Source: Vibrio gazogenes (lineage in GTDB: Bacteria > Pseudomonadota > Gammaproteobacteria > Enterobacterales > Vibrionaceae). Taken from it: a DNA stretch of 64,000 bases. The number at the start of each line of letters is the position of its first letter. Within the stretch, counting starts at the first letter, position 1. Positions 8,614-17,010 of the stretch are shown piece after piece. The notes under the pieces are model-generated. The model was not told the DNA's origin and searched no databases. It saw only the letters and a program-made list of their open reading frames with translations. Made by a program: the position numbers and the translations under genes. Where the stretch lies: assembly GCF_002196515.1 (NCBI RefSeq), contig NZ_CP018836.1, forward strand, positions 248,001-312,000, written 5' to 3'.

Positions 8614-9558
8614 ATGGTTAATAATACAATCCAATGGTTTCCGGGACACATGCATAAAGCACGCAAGGAAATCGAAGAAGTCATTCCCCAGATTGATGTC
8701 ATTATTGAAGTGCTGGATGCCCGTATTCCATTTAGTAGCGAAAATCCCATGATTACCGAACTGCGTGGTGACAAGCCTTGTGTGAAAGTGTTGAATAAAC
8801 GCGATTTGGCCGATCCTGCCACAACGGCATGCTGGATTGAGCATCTTGAGCAAGAGCAAGGCGTAAAAGCGTTGGCGATTACGACTCAGAATACTCAGGA
8901 GGTCAATCAGATCATGGAACTGTGTCGTAAACTGGCACCTCATCGGGAAGAAATCGGCAAGAATATTCGTACGATGATTATGGGTATCCCCAATGTTGGT
9001 AAATCAACGATTATTAATGCCTTGGCCGGACGGACGATTGCGCAGACCGGCAATCAGCCAGCCGTTACACGCCGTCAGCAACGGATCAATCTGCAAAATG
9101 GGATTGTGTTATCCGATACACCGGGAATTCTCTGGCCCAAGGTTGAGAACCCCCATTCTGGTTTTCGCCTTGCTGCAACCGGCGCGGTGAAAGATACCGC
9201 GATGGAATATGATGAAGTGGCGTTTTACACGGTTGAATATCTGGCTCAGGCTTATCCGGATTTATTGAAAGCGCGTTATCAGATTGATGACGATCCCCAA
9301 TCGGATATCGAATGGATGGAAGCCATTGGCCGTAAACGCGGTGCTTTAAGGGCTGGTGGCCGGATTGATTTGCACAAAGCGTCAGAGATTCTGTTGCATG
9401 AGCTACGAGCTGGCACAATCGGGGCAATCACACTGGAACGGCCGGAAATGATCCATCAGGAACTGATTGACGCTGAACTGGAAGCGACCCGAAAAGCCGC
9501 CGAGAAAGCGAAGCATAAAGAGGAACGGCGTAAACGTTATTTACGGAACAAACGTTAA
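8614..9558 (+). CDS. ylqF: Ribosome-biogenesis GTPase, YlqF/RbgA family
   Basis: A 314-residue circularly permuted GTPase. The motif order is permuted: G4 (NKRD, residues about 60-63) comes before the P-loop GIPNVGKST (about 126-134) and G3 DTPG. In Bacillus, RbgA acts in late assembly of the large ribosomal subunit; the same role is inferred here. The frame is open 63 codons further upstream, but that stretch has no similarity and the ATG at 8614 starts the conserved motif MVNNTIQWFPGHM with AAAGG before it. The C-terminus is rich in Lys and Arg (AKHKEERRKRYLRNKR). It is not obviously in an operon. Confidence 0.88.
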   Translation: MVNNTIQWFPGHMHKARKEIEEVIPQIDVIIEVLDARIPFSSENPMITELRGDKPCVKVLNKRDLADPATTACWIEHLEQEQGVKALAITTQNTQEVNQIMELCRKLAPHREEIGKNIRTMIMGIPNVGKSTIINALAGRTIAQTGNQPAVTRRQQRINLQNGIVLSDTPGILWPKVENPHSGFRLAATGAVKDTAMEYDEVAFYTVEYLAQAYPDLLKARYQIDDDPQSDIEWMEAIGRKRGALRAGGRIDLHKASEILLHELRAGTIGAITLERPEMIHQELIDAELEATRKAAEKAKHKEERRKRYLRNKR

Positions 9559-9580
9559 TCCATCATCAACTTATTCAACA

Positions 9581-9612
9581 TAATGACAGCATCACGCTGT
9601 CATTATTGTTTT
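9581..9612 (+). terminator. Terminator between ylqF and the CobW gene
   Basis: TAATGACAGC (9581-9590), loop ATCAC, GCTGTCATTA (9596-9605), then TTGTTTT. It can serve ylqF; the minus-strand CobW gene ends at 9662 and may also use it. Confidence 0.65.
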
Positions 9613-9661
9613 GTCCGCATTGCTATCCGACCAACGAACGACACTCACGCCATGAGGCTGG

Positions 9662-10654
9662 TTATTTCTTAGTCATCTGCCCGAGTTTAAGCAGAATCTG
9701 TTCCAGTTCATCCCAAGGCATTAATTGGGAATCAATTACTTCTATTTTTGACTCGAATCCATCCAGTGATATCTCATGCACGGAAACAACGTGATGATTG
9801 ACGTTGAATGCATAGCAGCCACGGTCAGTATTGATCACCGCTTTGATCCGCTCTGCTGTCAGCTCACTGAATAATGAGAACAACGCATCAAAAGGAAAAT
9901 GGATTTCGGCGCCGAACACCCAGCCGCAGCTGTAATAACCATCACCCTGATTTTCTTTTCTCAGATACGATTCACCAGGGGCTAACTGAAAGACTGGCTC
10001 AGCGTGGCCATGCTGGTGCTCATGATGGGATTGGGGGGATACCTGTTGTGGATCTTCCCGTCGCGGGAGATCTAACACTTCCAATGGAATATCACCGAAC
10101 CGGGTTAATTTGTGAAAAATTTTGGCGGGTTGTTGGTTGGTGAGCCAGTTGTTGAACGTGTCAATATCACTGGTATGACATTGATCGATTTTGTTCCCGA
10201 TGACGACATCTGCACTGGCCAGTTGGTCGTTAAAGTTTTGGTGAGTGGTATATTTGCGATTACTGAGGTTTCGCGGATCGACCAGCGCAATCGTTGCTTT
10301 TAAATCCAGATAGGGGTGATATTGTGCTGAGGTCAGCGTTGATACAATTTCCCGGGGATGTCCCAGTCCTGTGGGTTCAATCAGCAGCCGATCCGGTTTT
10401 TGTCGCAGCAATGCTGTAATTCCAACAGACATCGGCACACCGGCAGTACAACACATACAACCACCGGGAACTTCTTTTACCAAAGCATTTTGTTGAGACA
10501 ATAGCGTGCCATCAATGCCGATTTCACCAAATTCATTGACTAACACCGCCCAGTTTTGGTCGGCTGGTTTATTTTTAAGTAGATTCAGAATTGCCGTGGT
10601 TTTGCCTGTTCCCAGAAATCCGGTAATGACATTGGCGGGAATTCGTTGAGTCAT
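9662..10654 (-). CDS. yjiA: CobW/YjiA-family metal-chaperone GTPase
   Basis: A 330-residue G3E-family GTPase. It has the P-loop GFLGTGKTT (12-20), the family metal site GGCMCC (Cys66, Cys68, Cys69), the NKID guanine motif, a His-rich stretch (HHEHQHGHAE, about residue 220) and the CobW C-terminal domain. Relatives deliver zinc or other metals to target proteins; the metal here is not known. The ATG at 10654 follows TTTGGAG at good spacing; the frame is open further upstream but without support. No Zur-type box was recognised before it. The subgroup (YjiA or YeiR/ZNG1 type) cannot be fixed from sequence alone. Confidence 0.82.
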   Translation of the reverse strand: MTQRIPANVITGFLGTGKTTAILNLLKNKPADQNWAVLVNEFGEIGIDGTLLSQQNALVKEVPGGCMCCTAGVPMSVGITALLRQKPDRLLIEPTGLGHPREIVSTLTSAQYHPYLDLKATIALVDPRNLSNRKYTTHQNFNDQLASADVVIGNKIDQCHTSDIDTFNNWLTNQQPAKIFHKLTRFGDIPLEVLDLPRREDPQQVSPQSHHEHQHGHAEPVFQLAPGESYLRKENQGDGYYSCGWVFGAEIHFPFDALFSLFSELTAERIKAVINTDRGCYAFNVNHHVVSVHEISLDGFESKIEVIDSQLMPWDELEQILLKLGQMTKK

Positions 10655-10741
10655 GACTTCAACTCCAAATTGAAGAACGTTCGGGGGGCCAGTATACAAA
10701 GATTCTACGAGGGGATAAAATGTAAAAGGCGCACTTAGCAA

Positions 10742-11175
10742 AGCGCGCCTTATTTCCCGCGACTCATATCGTGAGCTTGCGATCTGGTTGTATATGAACC
10801 AGCTAATGGCGGGAATGGTCTTAGGAGTTCTATTCCTTGATCCAAATTGTATGTAAGACTGAATCGTTCCTCCGGTTAAGATTATTTCAATTGCCTTACA
10901 CTTTGATTATGGCCCGATATACTGGTATTTCAAGTATGATGATCGTTTGTTGTACCGTTTTTTTATGTGGTTCACAAATTTGTTTTTCACCTGCAACTGT
11001 GGTTATCATCAGAGTCTGGCATTTTTTCAATTTGCCCATGAAGTGGCATTTGGAAAGTGACTTGAGTGTAAATATGAAATACAACATTGCATTATTGCAA
11101 CTATAGAAGATGATAAGGATGCGTATAATTCACGCTCGTTGATACTGATACTTTCATTTGTGAGGCCTTAACTCA
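10742..11175. promoter_or_regulatory. Divergent region between the CobW gene and clcA
   Basis: These 434 bases hold no credible gene; the short open frames have no ribosome site or recognisable product. A good -10 hexamer TATAAT lies at 11124-11129, placing a clcA transcript start near 11136 and a leader of about 40 bases. A hairpin AAGGCGC/GCGCCTT at about 10729-10752 lies just upstream of the CobW gene on its own strand. Confidence 0.4.
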
Positions 11176-12585
11176 ATGAGATCTAAAGAGAGATTCAAAC
11201 CTTCCCTGTTAGCCAAAGTTCCTAAAGACGCCATCAATCAGTTTCTCTCAAAAGATAAGACACCGGTCTCTGTTCTGCTGCTTTCTATTCTTGTCGGGAT
11301 CTTATCTGGCTTGGCCGGAACCTATTTTGAGTTAGGCATTCACTTTGTTTCAGAAACACGGACGAGCTGGCTCATCAGTGAAATTGGTAATCTATTGCCA
11401 CTTTGGCTGGCGGCATTTTTAATTAGTGCGAGTTTAGCTTTTATCGGTTACTTTCTGGTTCACCGTTTTGCACCGGAAGCGGCAGGTTCCGGGATTCCTG
11501 AAATTGAAGGGGCGATGGACGGAATGCGGCAAGTTCGCTGGTGGCGGGTACTGCCGGTGAAATTCTTTGGTGGGCTCGGTGCGCTGGGCTCTGGCATGGT
11601 GCTAGGGCGTGAAGGTCCGACGGTTCAAATGGGCGGCGCTATCGGGCGGATGATCTCAGGTCTGTTCCGGGTTAAAAATGATGATGCCCGACATTCGTTA
11701 TTGGCCGCAGGCGCTGCCGGTGGGTTATCTGCGGCATTTAACGCACCATTGGCTGGTATTATGTTCGTGGTTGAAGAAATGCGTCCCCAGTTTCGTTACA
11801 CGCTGATTTCGATTAAAGCGGTGATCATTTCTTCGGTTTTTGCCAATATTGTATTTCGGATGATTAATGGTCAGGCGGCCGTGATTACCATGCCTCAGTA
11901 TCAGGCACCAGAAATTGAAGCATTGTGGCTCTTTTTGTTGCTGGGCATTCTATTTGGGATTTTCGGGGTATTCTTCAATCGTCTGGTGACATTTTTCCAG
12001 GATGTTTTTGTCAAGATCCACCGCAATGATCGCAAGCGTTATTTACTGATTGGTTCGTTTCTTGGCGGATGTTTTGGCATCCTGTTGCTATATTTGCCTG
12101 ATCTTACCGGTGGTGGTATCTCGCTTATTCCTGTGATTACCAATGGTGGTTACACTGCGAGTCTGTTAATACTGCTATTCTTGGGACGCATCTTAACCAC
12201 GATGCTCTGTTTTGGCTCTGGTGCACCCGGTGGTATTTTCGCCCCGATGTTGGCTTTAGGGACATTGTTTGGTTATGCATTTGGTCTGATCTCCCATAAC
12301 TTTCTGCCTGAGCTGGCATTCGATCCGGGAATGTTTGCGATTGCAGGGATGGGCGCATTATTTGCTGCAACGGTTCGGGCCCCGATTACCGGTATTCTAT
12401 TGGTGATTGAGATGACCAATAACTATTATTTGATTCTACCGCTTATTATTACTGTATTGGGCGCGGTTGTTTTTGCTCAGTTACTTGGTGGCGAGCCACT
12501 ATACAGTCAATTACTCCATCGGACTTTGAAAAACGAGAAACTGCGTCAGCAGGATTTACCACCGCAGGAAACTCCCATCGCTTAA
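11176..12585 (+). CDS. clcA: H+/Cl- exchange transporter ClcA
   Basis: A 469-residue CLC-family antiporter, about the length of E. coli ClcA (473). It exchanges two chloride ions for one proton across the inner membrane and supports extreme acid resistance. Signature motifs are all present: GSGIPE, GREGPTVQ with the gating glutamate Glu146, the internal proton glutamate Glu201 (FVVEEMRPQF), and GSGAPGGIFAP. More than ten hydrophobic segments are visible. It is a single gene with its own -10 box and terminator. Confidence 0.96.
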   Translation: MRSKERFKPSLLAKVPKDAINQFLSKDKTPVSVLLLSILVGILSGLAGTYFELGIHFVSETRTSWLISEIGNLLPLWLAAFLISASLAFIGYFLVHRFAPEAAGSGIPEIEGAMDGMRQVRWWRVLPVKFFGGLGALGSGMVLGREGPTVQMGGAIGRMISGLFRVKNDDARHSLLAAGAAGGLSAAFNAPLAGIMFVVEEMRPQFRYTLISIKAVIISSVFANIVFRMINGQAAVITMPQYQAPEIEALWLFLLLGILFGIFGVFFNRLVTFFQDVFVKIHRNDRKRYLLIGSFLGGCFGILLLYLPDLTGGGISLIPVITNGGYTASLLILLFLGRILTTMLCFGSGAPGGIFAPMLALGTLFGYAFGLISHNFLPELAFDPGMFAIAGMGALFAATVRAPITGILLVIEMTNNYYLILPLIITVLGAVVFAQLLGGEPLYSQLLHRTLKNEKLRQQDLPPQETPIA

Positions 12586-12610
12586 TCATGGTATGGTCCT
12601 CGGGAATAAG

Positions 12611-12638
12611 AAAAGGACTGGCTCTGCCAGTCCTTTTT
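12611..12638. terminator. Bidirectional terminator between clcA and the PstS-like gene
   Basis: A perfect 12-bp stem (AAAAGGACTGGC, loop TCT, GCCAGTCCTTTT) with T tracts on both strands. It lies between two convergent genes and can end both transcripts. Confidence 0.85.
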
Positions 12639-12678
12639 ACATCATTGATATGTAGATTTAACCTTCATCATCAATCGT

Positions 12679-13497
12679 TTATTGAATGGATGGAATGTAT
12701 CCATAGCTGTGAATCAATTCCCGGGCCCGATCCGATTGAAGGTATTTGATAAAATCTTGGGTTTCCTGATTGGCTTTATCAGAATAATCAACGACTAGAA
12801 ATGGTCTTGAAAGCTGATACGACCCATCAGAGATGGTTTTCGTCGAAGCCACTACGCCTTCAAATGGAACGGCCTTAATTGACTGATCAACAGAGCCGGT
12901 CGAAATGAAGCCAATGGCTCGTGGATTATGATTGACTAATGTTTTGACCATGCTGTTACTGTTGACGACAAGATTACTTGGATTGATATCGGAGACCAAA
13001 CGATTGTTGACCACCCGAGTTAATCCCAACAGACTCTCAAAACTAAATCTGGAACCGGATGACGCTTCCCGTGTCACGACCGCAATTCTTTGATCATTTC
13101 CTCCCAGCGTCTTCCAGTTGGTAATCTGACCTTTATAAATTTTGTAGAGTTGGTCCCGGGTCAGATTCTTGATCGGATTGGCGAGATTCACGACAATTGC
13201 CAAACCGTCATATGCGATGAGTCGTATTTCTAAATTTTCTTCCAGTTCGCCTTCAGTCAGGTAGCGGGAACTCATTGCTATATCGGCAACACCTTTTTTC
13301 AGCAGGGTAATTCCCGCAGTTGAGCCCACGCCTTGAACAGCAACAAAGCTTTCTGGATGCGATTTATTATAGTCTTCAGCAAGAACATCCATAATTCGCG
13401 CGACTGAGGTTGACCCAGATACATTGATTTCTTTGGCAACAACCTGCGATGACATGACCCATACACTGAGAAATAGGCCGATAACAACCCGCAACAT
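12679..13497 (-). CDS. PstS-like phosphate-binding periplasmic protein
   Basis: A 272-residue exported protein. Residues 1-21 are a signal peptide (MLRVVIGLFLSVWVMSSQVVA), and the mature part begins with the PstS-type sequence VSGSTSVARIMD and continues with VQGVGSTAGITLL, which form the phosphate pocket in this family, then TREASSGSRFSFE. It should bind phosphate in the periplasm. No pstC, pstA or pstB follows it, so it either feeds a Pst transporter elsewhere or acts as a sensor or adhesin. The ATG at 13497 has GTGGAG before it; an 18-codon longer frame is open but would bury the signal peptide. Confidence 0.85.
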   Translation of the reverse strand: MLRVVIGLFLSVWVMSSQVVAKEINVSGSTSVARIMDVLAEDYNKSHPESFVAVQGVGSTAGITLLKKGVADIAMSSRYLTEGELEENLEIRLIAYDGLAIVVNLANPIKNLTRDQLYKIYKGQITNWKTLGGNDQRIAVVTREASSGSRFSFESLLGLTRVVNNRLVSDINPSNLVVNSNSMVKTLVNHNPRAIGFISTGSVDQSIKAVPFEGVVASTKTISDGSYQLSRPFLVVDYSDKANQETQDFIKYLQSDRARELIHSYGYIPSIQ

Positions 13498-13848
13498 AAT
13501 CCACTCCACGTTATCTAATAAAGCCTCGATATTATGAGATTTTGATGACATTTTTGTGACTGATGGTCAGTGAGTCGGAGGGAAGTATGACATTTCGACC
13601 TATTGCGCCAACTTGGGTATAGACAGTCACCTGAAAACCGCGGTGGTGAAAATATTGGTCAACAGCCCCTAGGCAAGTCATGCTTGATGAATTTTTCCTT
13701 GAGATGACCAAGGCAGAATTCAGTTTTGTATATCGTCCTGAAGAGGGGAATGGTTTATACTCAGTACATCGTGAGATCAATGCAATCAGAACCGAAAATG
13801 TGTCATGGTTGCTTATCTTAGTTGATTCAGAGGTTTATTGAGATATAG
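13498..13848. other. Intergenic region with a dispersed repeat
   Basis: No convincing gene is present. An 82-codon minus-strand open frame crosses it but overlaps a repeat element (13663-13733) that also occurs at 25446, so I do not call it. It should hold the promoters of the PstS-like gene and of the DUF3024 gene. Confidence 0.4.
13663..13733. repeat. Dispersed repeat, copy A
   Basis: Shares ordered blocks with 25446-25522: CAGCCCCTAGG, then AGTCAT, TGAT, GACCAAGG, GAATTC and TTGTATATC. The spacers between blocks differ in length. The element is intergenic in both places. Its nature is unknown; it may be a remnant of a mobile element or a conserved transcribed leader. Confidence 0.55.
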
Positions 13849-14193
13849 ATGACGGTCGTTAACCTATTACAACGTCAGATCGAACACCGAGCTGAGCTAT
13901 TATGCCAAAATCGCAATCAGGGATTGCCGGTTGGCATTGGTAAATCATGCTTTGAGCCGATTGTGGATGGTGTCAAATTTCTCAAACACCATTATAAGCT
14001 TGATTCCAGCCATTACGATTATTCTACGCCAGTGGCAAAGATTCAGTGGGACCAGCAAGCGCGAGTGTGGGCACTCTATGTGCCGGATGATAGAAACACC
14101 TGGCTACCGTACCCTTTCTTGGGGCGGAGTGAAGATTTAACCGCATTAATTCGTGAAGTTGAAAAAGACCCAAAATCCTTGTTCTGGTCTTGA
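13849..14193 (+). CDS. DUF3024 family protein
   Basis: A 114-residue cytoplasmic protein of unknown function. The sequence (KIQWDQQARVWALYVPDDRNTWLPYPFL, shown here by its key residues W and YVPDD) matches the DUF3024 family common in Vibrio. There is no signal peptide or membrane segment. It is followed by a strong terminator shared with the convergent rnb. No function can be inferred from the neighbours. Confidence 0.75.
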   Translation: MTVVNLLQRQIEHRAELLCQNRNQGLPVGIGKSCFEPIVDGVKFLKHHYKLDSSHYDYSTPVAKIQWDQQARVWALYVPDDRNTWLPYPFLGRSEDLTALIREVEKDPKSLFWS

Positions 14194-14281
14194 TTGTCTG
14201 TATATCTGTGGTTCTATTGAAACTGATTCAGATGATCGGTTACTAAGATAACACATCATCATATTTCGGATTGACGCAAAT

Positions 14282-14312
14282 AAAAAGGTATTCGTACGAA
14301 TACCTTTTTTTA
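14282..14312. terminator. Bidirectional terminator between the DUF3024 gene and rnb
   Basis: AAAAAGGTATTC (14282-14293), loop GTAC, GAATACCTTTTTTT. Strong T tracts on both strands fit two convergent genes. Confidence 0.85.
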
Positions 14313-14393
14313 TGCAAACAGATGTTAAATCATGTCGACGATTAGACGTCACTCACGGCTACTTCAACCGTAGCCGTAAGTTTGGATATAGCA

Positions 14394-16391
14394 TCAAGCT
14401 GTTTCTGATACGTCACTTTGAGGTGGTTCAGCAAAAACGGCAGTTGGTTTGGCAATGATGTTCCGGTTTTCTTGATTCACTTCATTGAGTGTGACTTCAA
14501 GTGTATCACCCAGTTTATACACCAATGCTTTATCAATGTAGATATAACCTTGATCTGCATGACACTCGATACGTTCTTTGTTCGCCATGATCAGTGGGGC
14601 AGGGACAAATGCAGTGGCACCATTTTCAAGTAATCTGATCCGCATCCCGGCACGATTAATATCAAAGATTTCAGCATGGTAGCGAGTTTGCTTCTGTGGC
14701 TCTTCAGCCAAAGTCCGGGCATAAAGCCAGTCACTGACACTTCTTTCTGCAATCTTATGATGCTTCCTATGAATTGCCAGCTCTTCACCAACCAGTTCAT
14801 CCGGTAATTGCACTGGTGGTTTGCCCATAATATAAGACTTCAGTAAGCGGTGATTGATCATATCGCCATATTTACGAATCGGGGATGTCCATGTCGCATA
14901 GACATCCAGCCCCATGGCAAAATGTGGTGCCGGTTGATTACTGATTTCACTATAGCTTTGGAATTTCCGAATACGGTTATCCAAATAGCTGGTGTCTTGG
15001 GTAGCAAGCCAACGACGTAGTGCGGAAAACCCTGTGAGGGTTTTGACCGTTTCATCGGTATGATCACTCATGCCGTGCTCGGTAATCAGCGTAATCACAT
15101 CCGCAATCCGTTCAGTTTTAAACCCGTCGTGGACGTTAAATACACCCGTTCCGAATTGCTGCTGAAGCACTTTACCGGCACAGACGTTTGCCGTTACCAT
15201 CGCCTCTTCAACCAGACGATTGGCACTGCGGCGCATATCGGCATGAATGGCAATTACGTCATTATCTTCACTCAGTTCAAAGCGATAATCCGGTCTGTCG
15301 GGGAAGACCACCGCGTGCGTCTCCCGCCATGAGCTACGCGCCTGAGAAAAGGCATATAGATCTCGGACGACCTGAGCAATGTCATCGGAAGGCGTCCAAT
15401 CACTCGACTCACCAAGTTCCAGCCAGTCTGAAACATGATCGTAAACCAAGCGAGCGTGAGATTGAATGTGTGCTGAGAAAAAGCGGATATCGTCTTGCAG
15501 AGTGCCATCCTGAGCGACAGTGACTGTACAGCACAGGGCTGGGCGGATTTCACCTTCCCGCAGTGAACATAAGTTGTCAGCAAGCTCTCTCGGGAGCATG
15601 GGAATATTGCGTCCAGGCAGGTAAATCGTGAAGCCACGTTCACGGGCAACCTTGTCCATCTGATCATCAGGCGTGATGTAAGCGGTTGGATCTGCAATGG
15701 CGATGGTTAACTCAAAATCACCAGACTCCGTGCGTTTGGCGTACAACGCATCGTCCATATCTTGAGTCGATGCACCATCAATCGTCACAAATGGAATATC
15801 GGTTAAATCAACCCGGGTAAGTGCCGGGTCATCTTTCTGTTCCCAGTTTTCAATCCCTTCCGGCTCTTGATTCGGTAAATCGTTTGCTGCCAGCGTGACC
15901 CACCAAGGGGCAATTTTGTCGTCGGCATCGGTAATTTTATGGGTAATTTCAACGAAAAAACCATTGTCACCTTTGAGTGGATGACGCGTGAGTTGTGCGA
16001 CGACCCAGTCGTTTTCTGCAATCGTGTTTGGATCCAATCCTTTTCTGACTTTCGCTTTCAGCGGCTGTTTCTTCAGTTGTGGGTGATCCGGTGCAACATT
16101 GAGTTTGCCTTTGTGCAGTTTGACACGACCGATAAAGCGAGAGAGAGCAGGTTCGAGTAACTCTTGTGGTTCGGCAACATCACGTTCGTTTTCGGTGCGG
16201 ATGATTGCAATAACTTTATCGCCATGCATTGATTTTTTCATGTAGGGAGGTGGGATAAAGACACTGTTCTTACTGTCGATTTCCAAAAAGCCGAAACCTT
16301 TATCAGTTGCTTTAATGGTCCCTTCTTTTTTCGGCAGATTCTCCTGAATCTGTTGTTTTAACTGGGCAAGTAATGGATTGTCTTGAAACAT
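14394..16391 (-). CDS. rnb: Exoribonuclease II
   Basis: A 665-residue RNB-family 3'-5' exoribonuclease that degrades single-stranded RNA processively. In order: cold-shock-type RNA-binding domains at the N-terminus (KATDKGFGFLEID at about 27-39), the catalytic RNB domain with the magnesium aspartates Asp205, Asp211, Asp213 and Asp214 (DGASTQDMDDA), and a C-terminal S1 domain (about 570-655). It is slightly longer than the E. coli protein (644). It is divergent from deaD across a 619-base gap; I recall the two being neighbours on V. cholerae chromosome II. Confidence 0.95.
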   Translation of the reverse strand: MFQDNPLLAQLKQQIQENLPKKEGTIKATDKGFGFLEIDSKNSVFIPPPYMKKSMHGDKVIAIIRTENERDVAEPQELLEPALSRFIGRVKLHKGKLNVAPDHPQLKKQPLKAKVRKGLDPNTIAENDWVVAQLTRHPLKGDNGFFVEITHKITDADDKIAPWWVTLAANDLPNQEPEGIENWEQKDDPALTRVDLTDIPFVTIDGASTQDMDDALYAKRTESGDFELTIAIADPTAYITPDDQMDKVARERGFTIYLPGRNIPMLPRELADNLCSLREGEIRPALCCTVTVAQDGTLQDDIRFFSAHIQSHARLVYDHVSDWLELGESSDWTPSDDIAQVVRDLYAFSQARSSWRETHAVVFPDRPDYRFELSEDNDVIAIHADMRRSANRLVEEAMVTANVCAGKVLQQQFGTGVFNVHDGFKTERIADVITLITEHGMSDHTDETVKTLTGFSALRRWLATQDTSYLDNRIRKFQSYSEISNQPAPHFAMGLDVYATWTSPIRKYGDMINHRLLKSYIMGKPPVQLPDELVGEELAIHRKHHKIAERSVSDWLYARTLAEEPQKQTRYHAEIFDINRAGMRIRLLENGATAFVPAPLIMANKERIECHADQGYIYIDKALVYKLGDTLEVTLNEVNQENRNIIAKPTAVFAEPPQSDVSETA

Positions 16392-17010
16392 CAGATATTA
16401 TTTTAACCTTTCATCTTTTGGCTCAGGAGAGGGCGCTCTCCTCAATTTCGCGAAGTATTCTCCAGTACATGGCGTCGAATATCTGCGAAATATCCGTAAA
16501 TATTATAATACCCCCACATGGTACTCGGTAATTGGGGGAAAGTATATGACTCCCTCATGAGCATACCTACTGATGTCGTGTGCTGGTAGTGACTTTGGGT
16601 AGAATGCGTATCAGTCGACATTCTTGTATCTTGCAGGGACTCAGCCGTCATCTGATAATGTGATGGTGGTGATGTTATGTCGCTACGCTCGATTTTCATT
16701 GCTATCATATTTTTATTGTTATTGTGCAACATCGAATCTGTAGCGGTGGGGTTTAAAAAATAATAACAATATGTTATGTGACGGAATTAAAAGGAGGTTT
16801 TTGTTCACATTGAGAAAAATATGTGATGAATTTCAATTTTTTCTAGATTTTTTTATGCATTTAAGGAATAATCCGCCTCCTTTGTTATGTCCCTCGTCGC
16901 TTTAAAGCGGTCTTTAGTTAATACCGTACGGAAAGGAATCTATCCTTGACTGGATTAGAAATGGTAAAGCGCATGGGGCCTTGTTATTCATCTAAATTAG
17001 TGGGAACCCC
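16392..17010. promoter_or_regulatory. Long divergent region of rnb and deaD, probable deaD leader
   Basis: No credible gene: a 96-codon minus-strand open frame here has no family resemblance. The half next to deaD contains possible RNA structure: AAAGGAGG at 16790-16797 could pair with CCTCCTTT at 16876-16883, and CGCTTTAAAGCG at 16898-16909 is palindromic. In E. coli, deaD has a very long structured 5' leader linked to its cold-shock control; a similar leader is an inference here. Confidence 0.4.

Noticed and set aside
10837..11106. Open frame upstream of clcA
   Set aside because: No ribosome site and no similarity; the clcA promoter lies just after it.
13532..13780. 82-codon minus-strand open frame upstream of the PstS-like gene
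   Set aside because: It overlaps the PstS-like signal region and a dispersed repeat, has no clear ribosome site and matches no family I know.
16442..16732. 96-codon minus-strand open frame between rnb and deaD
   Set aside because: Composition is unlike a real protein (many His, Thr, Ser without pattern), and it lies in the promoter region of two genes.
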